In this document: positions 33,102 to 36,563 of the stretch, piece by piece
Layout: each line of letters opens with the position of its first letter
Numbering within the stretch: position 1 is the stretch's first letter
Assembly (NCBI GenBank): GCA_938036875.1
Contig: CALHVX010000032.1
Coordinates: forward strand, 1 to 36,563
DNA: 36,563 bases
Source: an uncultured Pseudomonadales bacterium
GTDB lineage: Bacteria; Pseudomonadota; Gammaproteobacteria; Pseudomonadales; Azotimanducaceae
Reading direction: 5' to 3'
Notes under the pieces: model-generated
Databases searched by the model: none
The model's input: only the letters and a program-made list of their open reading frames with translations
What the model was told of the DNA's origin: nothing
Made by a program: the position numbers and the translations under genes

Positions 33102-33815
33102 ATGCAGCTCTCTGCATCTGTACATCTGTTAAAACGCCAAGCCAAAGCACTGGCTCGCCAAGCGCAAATCCCGCTCCATCAAGCGTTAGACCAAATTGCC
33201 AAACGCGAAGGCTACAACGCCTGGAGTCTATTGGCGGCACGCGCAACCCAATCAAACTTAGGTCAAGACTTGCTAGCACAGTTAGACCCGGGCGAGCTGG
33301 TCTTGCTTGGCGCAAGGCCGGGCCAAGGTAAAACTCTGCTGAGCTTAGAGTTGAGCATTGCCGCCATGCAGGCCGGGCATCGCGCCTACTTCTTTACCTT
33401 GGAGTACACGGCAAAGGATCTAGCCAAGTGCTTTGCCCGCATCAATGCTAATGCCAATGACTTTACCAACCAGTTTGTCTTCGACAACACGGACTCCATT
33501 TGCGCCAACTACATCGCACAGCAGCTTGATCAGGCGCCTGCTGGTACGCTGGCCGTTGTGGATTACTTACAGCTGCTAGACCAAAAACGAGAGCACCCAA
33601 CGCTGCAGGACCAGGTTGAGCAACTCAAAGCCTTTGCCCAGCAGCGCGGGATCACCTTGGTGTTTATCTCGCAAATTGATCGACGCTTTGATATCGACCA
33701 AGCCGTAATGCCAACCTTAGCGGACGTGAGGCTGCCCAACCCGCTGGAGCTGAGCCTGTTCAACAAAGCCTGCTTCTTGAACCAGGGGGACATGCAGGTT
33801 GCCCCAACCGGCTAA
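33102..33815 (+). CDS. Stand-alone DnaB_C-like RecA-fold ATPase with small N-terminal helical domain
   Basis: A 237-residue cytoplasmic ATPase. Residues 1-50 form a small helical domain (HLLKRQAKALA, then ALDQIAKREGYNAWSLLAA) also seen at the ends of other accessory-gene proteins. Residues 60-230 are the DnaB C-terminal (RecA) fold: Walker A GARPGQGKT (70-78), catalytic Glu E101 in FTLEY, Walker B VVDYLQLLD (D154), FISQIDRR, and a degenerate LADVRLPNP where DnaB has DLRESG. It lacks the DnaB N-terminal domain and is not the replicative helicase. The ATG at 33102 has TAGGAGG; an in-frame GTG at 33072, also with GGAGG, gives a 10-residue extension. The role is unknown. Confidence 0.8.
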   Translation: MQLSASVHLLKRQAKALARQAQIPLHQALDQIAKREGYNAWSLLAARATQSNLGQDLLAQLDPGELVLLGARPGQGKTLLSLELSIAAMQAGHRAYFFTLEYTAKDLAKCFARINANANDFTNQFVFDNTDSICANYIAQQLDQAPAGTLAVVDYLQLLDQKREHPTLQDQVEQLKAFAQQRGITLVFISQIDRRFDIDQAVMPTLADVRLPNPLELSLFNKACFLNQGDMQVAPTG

Positions 33816-33840
33816 CCCTGCATCTCCACCAACACCGTGC

Positions 33841-33850
33841 CGGCTAGCCG
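33841..33850. other. 10-bp palindrome at the thioesterase stop codon
   Basis: CGGCTAGCCG is self-complementary and contains the thioesterase TAG. A partial copy (CCGGCTA) lies at the ATPase stop 30 bases upstream. With no T-run it is at best a weak 3'-end element. Confidence 0.25.
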
Positions 33851-34266
33851 CGCTTAGCGTTGGCCGGCACCACATGGCTAAAGCTCGCGTTAGCGCGAGC
33901 GACTACCCGATCGGCAACCACCACATGACACTCAGCAACAGAGATTGACCGGCCTACCTTGGTAAATTGGGTTCGAAACTCCATCCAATCGCCAACCTGC
34001 CCAACACTTAAGTAGTCGATGCTTAAGTTTAATGTCACGCCACCAGAACGGCCATCGCGTTGCTGCGCGCAGGACAACCCCATAGCGTTGTCAGCTAACG
34101 CCGCAATCAAACCACCGTGCACAAAACCACGGGAGTTGGTGTGCGCTGCGGTGATCAACAGACCTATAGCGACCTGCTTAGCTTCTCTCTTGGAGTAAAG
34201 AGGCTCCCAGGGATCGGTGAGTGGACTATTTTTGAAGTGTGGGGCAAACCCTTCTGGCACCATCAT
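33844..34266 (-). CDS. PaaI-type acyl-CoA thioesterase (hotdog fold)
   Basis: A 140-residue hotdog-fold hydrolase of acyl-CoA thioesters. HGGLIAALADNAMGLS is the central helix with its catalytic Asp, preceded by NSRGFVH, and LNLSIDYLSVGQVGDWMEF is the central strand pair. Relatives such as PaaI hydrolyse phenylacetyl- or hydroxyacyl-CoA; the substrate here is unknown. Its ATG overlaps the stop of the upstream alcohol dehydrogenase (ATGA, 34263-34266), so the two are co-translated. Convergent with the ATPase gene, 28 bases away. Confidence 0.88.
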   Translation of the reverse strand: MMVPEGFAPHFKNSPLTDPWEPLYSKREAKQVAIGLLITAAHTNSRGFVHGGLIAALADNAMGLSCAQQRDGRSGGVTLNLSIDYLSVGQVGDWMEFRTQFTKVGRSISVAECHVVVADRVVARANASFSHVVPANAKRG

Positions 34267-35294
34267 GCTGAGCTGTTGCCGGGTACCGCCACCAACTTGG
34301 CTGTATCGCGGCTCAACAAAGCCGGGATAAGCTCATCAAAGGTGACAACCTTAGTATCCACCTGCAACGCATCGATCAAGCCAGAAGTTAACCATTGTGC
34401 GGCGGTGCGGTTCACTTCAGCCCCGTTCACGCGACCCGTATGAAAATGCACCCCGCGCATGTACATCTCGCGCAACGGCATGGGTACATCCTGCATAAAG
34501 ATGGCAGCCGAGGTGCAATGCCCACCCGCTCGTGTGGATCGAATGGCTGCCGCCAAGGCTGAGGTGCTTTGGGTTGCGCAGACGGTGACATCACAACTTG
34601 CGATGCGCTTAGGCCATGCACTGACCAAGCTAACCTGCGCGCCCAAGCGCTGCGCATTGTCAGCCGCTCTTTCATCTGTTGTGCAGTAAGTGACTTTCTT
34701 CGCACCCAGCGCCAAGGCAAAAGCAGCTGCGTAGAGCGGCACACTATCGTAGCCACCAAAGATGCCCACCTCGCTGCCCAGTGCCGGTCGGATGTAAGGG
34801 GCAACACAGCGGTGGGCATCCGCAATGTTGTCGTTCAGGCTGGGCAGTGCCGCGATGGGCAAGTCCATGGGCGCGGGGGCCAGCATGTTGTCGGCAAAAG
34901 GTACACAAATCAGCTCGGCGTAAGCGCCACCCCAATTGCCCGACACCGAGCCCACGCCAAACATGGACGTCGGCGCAACTGCGCCACAGGCCGCAGACTC
35001 CCCGTGGCCACAGGAGTGGCAAACCCCACAGCTTGGCTGAAAGGCAACGGTAACCAAGTCACCCGGTCTAAATCGCGACACCTCGCGACCAACCTCCACA
35101 AGCTCGCCAACAAATTCATGCCCCAGCAAAAAGGGCGCGGGGAACGGCACCTTGCCAGCGATGATTTGCCAATCTAGGTCGCAAGTGGCCACGGCCAGGG
35201 GACGCACAATGGCATCCGTTGGGGTTGTCAGCTGAGGTTGAGGAACATCAATCCAAGCTAAGTTTTTGGGTCCTGCATATTCAAGTGCTTTCAT
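34263..35294 (-). CDS. Zinc-dependent medium-chain alcohol dehydrogenase
   Basis: A medium-chain dehydrogenase of 343 residues. Catalytic zinc residues are C38, H59 and E60 (GHEFVGE); the structural zinc site is C89-C92-C95-C103 (C-x2-C-x2-C-x7-C). The Rossmann part starts VGIFGGYDSVPLYAAAFAL, where GGYDS replaces the usual GxGxxG, which is unusual and may alter cofactor choice. The ATG at 35294 with GGAG nine bases upstream is preferred over a TTG at 35312. It is coupled to the thioesterase and divergent from the LysR regulator, which may control both. Confidence 0.88.
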   Translation of the reverse strand: MKALEYAGPKNLAWIDVPQPQLTTPTDAIVRPLAVATCDLDWQIIAGKVPFPAPFLLGHEFVGELVEVGREVSRFRPGDLVTVAFQPSCGVCHSCGHGESAACGAVAPTSMFGVGSVSGNWGGAYAELICVPFADNMLAPAPMDLPIAALPSLNDNIADAHRCVAPYIRPALGSEVGIFGGYDSVPLYAAAFALALGAKKVTYCTTDERAADNAQRLGAQVSLVSAWPKRIASCDVTVCATQSTSALAAAIRSTRAGGHCTSAAIFMQDVPMPLREMYMRGVHFHTGRVNGAEVNRTAAQWLTSGLIDALQVDTKVVTFDELIPALLSRDTAKLVAVPGNSSA

Positions 35295-35405
35295 GCAGCT
35301 AGACTCCAACAAGGCCTAGGGGTGCACAAAAGGATAGATTTCAACCTAAGGTGAACAGAAGCCACCTCCCACAGTAGGGGCAACATTGTTTGCTAGCGCT
35401 ATCTA

Positions 35406-35415
35406 GATCATGATC
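35406..35415. promoter_or_regulatory. 10-bp palindrome in the ADH/LysR intergenic region
   Basis: GATCATGATC is a perfect palindrome 37 bases upstream of the lysR ATG, in the divergent gap. LysR regulators often bind such a region upstream of their own and a divergent target gene. No T-N11-A copy is certain around it. Confidence 0.3.
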
Positions 35416-35451
35416 AGGTACTTATGATTTCGTGGATCGGCTTAACACACC

Positions 35452-36342
35452 ATGAAAACACCACCTCTAACTTGGGTTCGCGCTTTTTGCGAAGCCGGAC
35501 GCCAAGGCAGCTTTAAGCAGGCGGCCGCAGCACTGAACTTGGCCCCATCGACGGTGAGCCACGAAATCCGAAAACTGGAGGACTGGCTTGACCAGCCCTT
35601 GTTTGATCGCGGACCACGCAAAGCGCAGCTCACCGCTGCGGGCCAAAAACTTTACGCTTTGGTAGAACCGGCATTTGGTCAGCTCGATGCCGCTTTTGCT
35701 CAATTTGCAGAATCCAAAACCACACCGCTGCGCGTGGGTATGTTGCCCTTTCTTGCCAGCGAGCTGGTCTTGCCTAACATAGAGCAGTTTTCTGGCAGCC
35801 AAGGGCTAGAGATCAATTCAACCATCCACCTCAACGCCTTAGACAACGGTGATGCAAAGGAACGCGTAGACGCGGTGGTGCGCTATGCACAGCAGGCACC
35901 AGCAGGTTACGAGTCGGTAGCACTGACCCCGGTGTCCCTTGCCATGGTGGCCGGTGGCTCCGCCGCTAACCCAATCCCCACCAATCCACACCGACGCATC
36001 AAGCTTAACGGCAAGCTCCAAGGCTGGGATAAGTTGCAAGCAGCCGGTCAGCAGATACCGGTTGAGCGTGACGCCCCTATAGTGGTGGATAACTATCTTT
36101 CTGCTATGCGTGCGGTTGAGCAAGGCGTTGGCATCGGGATAGCCGTTTTGCCTTTGTGTGAACCTTGGCTAAGCCAGGGGCGTATTCATCTAATGAATCG
36201 CACCCTTTGCGAGCTCAAAGATTACTATTGGCTCGTGTGGCGCAAAGCCTCTCCCAAACACCAACGCTTGGTTGCTCTAGCCAACCGCATGCAAACCGAG
36301 TTCAGCGCCGCTTCTGAGCGCATCAAAACACTAGCCTTCTAG
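35452..36342 (+). CDS. LysR-family transcriptional regulator
   Basis: A 296-residue regulator of the GcvA-like subgroup. The N-terminal winged helix-turn-helix is FCEAGRQGSFKQAAAALNLAPSTVSHEIRKLE, with FDRGPRKAQLTAAGQKL as the wing. The remainder is the periplasmic-binding-like effector domain (starting LRVGMLPFLASEL). It is divergent from the alcohol dehydrogenase/thioesterase pair, the usual arrangement for a LysR and its target, so regulation of that operon is likely but inferred. No obvious Shine-Dalgarno precedes the ATG. The 113 bases after it show no feature I recognise. Confidence 0.92.
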   Translation: MKTPPLTWVRAFCEAGRQGSFKQAAAALNLAPSTVSHEIRKLEDWLDQPLFDRGPRKAQLTAAGQKLYALVEPAFGQLDAAFAQFAESKTTPLRVGMLPFLASELVLPNIEQFSGSQGLEINSTIHLNALDNGDAKERVDAVVRYAQQAPAGYESVALTPVSLAMVAGGSAANPIPTNPHRRIKLNGKLQGWDKLQAAGQQIPVERDAPIVVDNYLSAMRAVEQGVGIGIAVLPLCEPWLSQGRIHLMNRTLCELKDYYWLVWRKASPKHQRLVALANRMQTEFSAASERIKTLAF

Positions 36343-36455
36343 CTCACACGATAGCTTTCATTTATGAATACGATCCAAACATTCAATCACCTTTAGGGCG
36401 CAGATAGCGTTTAATCCCTTAGCAGTATTCTATTTCTCAACTTCAGAGTGATCTC

Positions 36456-36563
36456 ATGCTTAAACTCAAATTCAACCAGATCGCCGCAACCACGCTTGCG
36501 GTGTCGGTATTGGCATTGACCTTGGTCACGTCTAGCCAAGCAGTTGCTGACGGCAAAGCAAAA
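36456..36563 (+). CDS. Exported protein, N-terminus only
   Basis: The first 36 residues of a gene that runs off the window. KLKFNQ is followed by a hydrophobic core (TLAVSVLALTLVTS) and a likely signal-peptidase site after SSQAVA, then DGKAK. The mature part is not visible, so no function can be assigned. It lies 113 bases after lysR on the same strand; a TATTCT-like -10 at 36426-36431 has no good -35. Confidence 0.65.
   Translation, partial: MLKLKFNQIAATTLAVSVLALTLVTSSQAVADGKAK

Noticed and set aside
33072-33815. Phage or plasmid replication remnant around the DnaB-like gene
   Set aside because: No integrase, primase, terminase, repeats or att-like sites are visible nearby; the flanks are metabolic genes.
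1-36563. CRISPR arrays, tRNA or rRNA genes, insertion sequences
   Set aside because: Intergenic regions are short, and I saw no regular spaced repeats, cloverleaf patterns, transposase motifs or terminal inverted repeats.

Overview
The window reads as a compact chromosomal segment of a gammaproteobacterium, probably marine or aquatic and heterotrophic. The grounds are the large 180-kDa-class NAD-glutamate dehydrogenase, a UvrD of gammaproteobacterial type, DUF2164 and DUF1330 proteins, and TRAP, CaiB, crotonase and P450 genes. There is no rRNA, tRNA, CRISPR array, insertion sequence or recognisable prophage. About 38 genes fill almost all of the sequence, and no gap reaches 300 bases. The taxonomic call is inference from gene content.

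Layout. 1-5264 (minus): uvrD, a TRAP-type 2-oxoacid-binding lipoprotein coupled to it by a TAATG overlap, a crotonase, then a diguanylate cyclase cut by the window edge. 5422-12989: a DUF3089 lipase-like protein, the NAD-glutamate dehydrogenase, an alpha/beta hydrolase, DUF2164 and DUF1330. 13125-20437 (plus): an Asp/Glu racemase-like protein coupled to a membrane-anchored hydrolase, a cytochrome P450, a frameshifted AraC/GyrI regulator, TrmO, an F420-type luciferase-like oxidoreductase coupled to a divergent GIY-YIG-like protein, and a class III aminotransferase. 20443-24855: four GNAT acetyltransferases, two cupins, an FMN reductase and a HAD phosphatase. 24941-27499 (plus): dienelactone hydrolase, group II truncated haemoglobin and CaiB CoA-transferase, behind the best promoter in the window. 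27491-30092: an amidohydrolase lipoprotein, a secreted rhodanese and, divergently, a small basic secreted protein. 30073-36563: a GT-C/GT2 glycosyltransferase pair, a PNPOx-like flavoprotein, a stand-alone DnaB-like ATPase, a thioesterase coupled to a zinc alcohol dehydrogenase, a LysR regulator, and the start of another exported protein.

Functionally the region is mostly catabolic and detoxifying: CoA-ester enzymes (crotonase, CaiB, thioesterase), hydrolases, oxidoreductases (P450, LLM, zinc ADH, FMN reductase) and acetyltransferases. No single complete pathway can be assembled. The items most worth following up are the DnaB-like ATPase with two start sites and an upstream palindrome (33034-33815), the frameshifted AraC regulator whose length deficit fits an 11-nt deletion (near 16406), the LLM/GIY-YIG-like/aminotransferase run (17742-20437), the DLH-globin-CaiB operon, and the divergent rhodanese/secreted-protein pair sharing a perfect palindrome. 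Convergent genes here often interlock their stop codons, three of them by exactly 4 bp.
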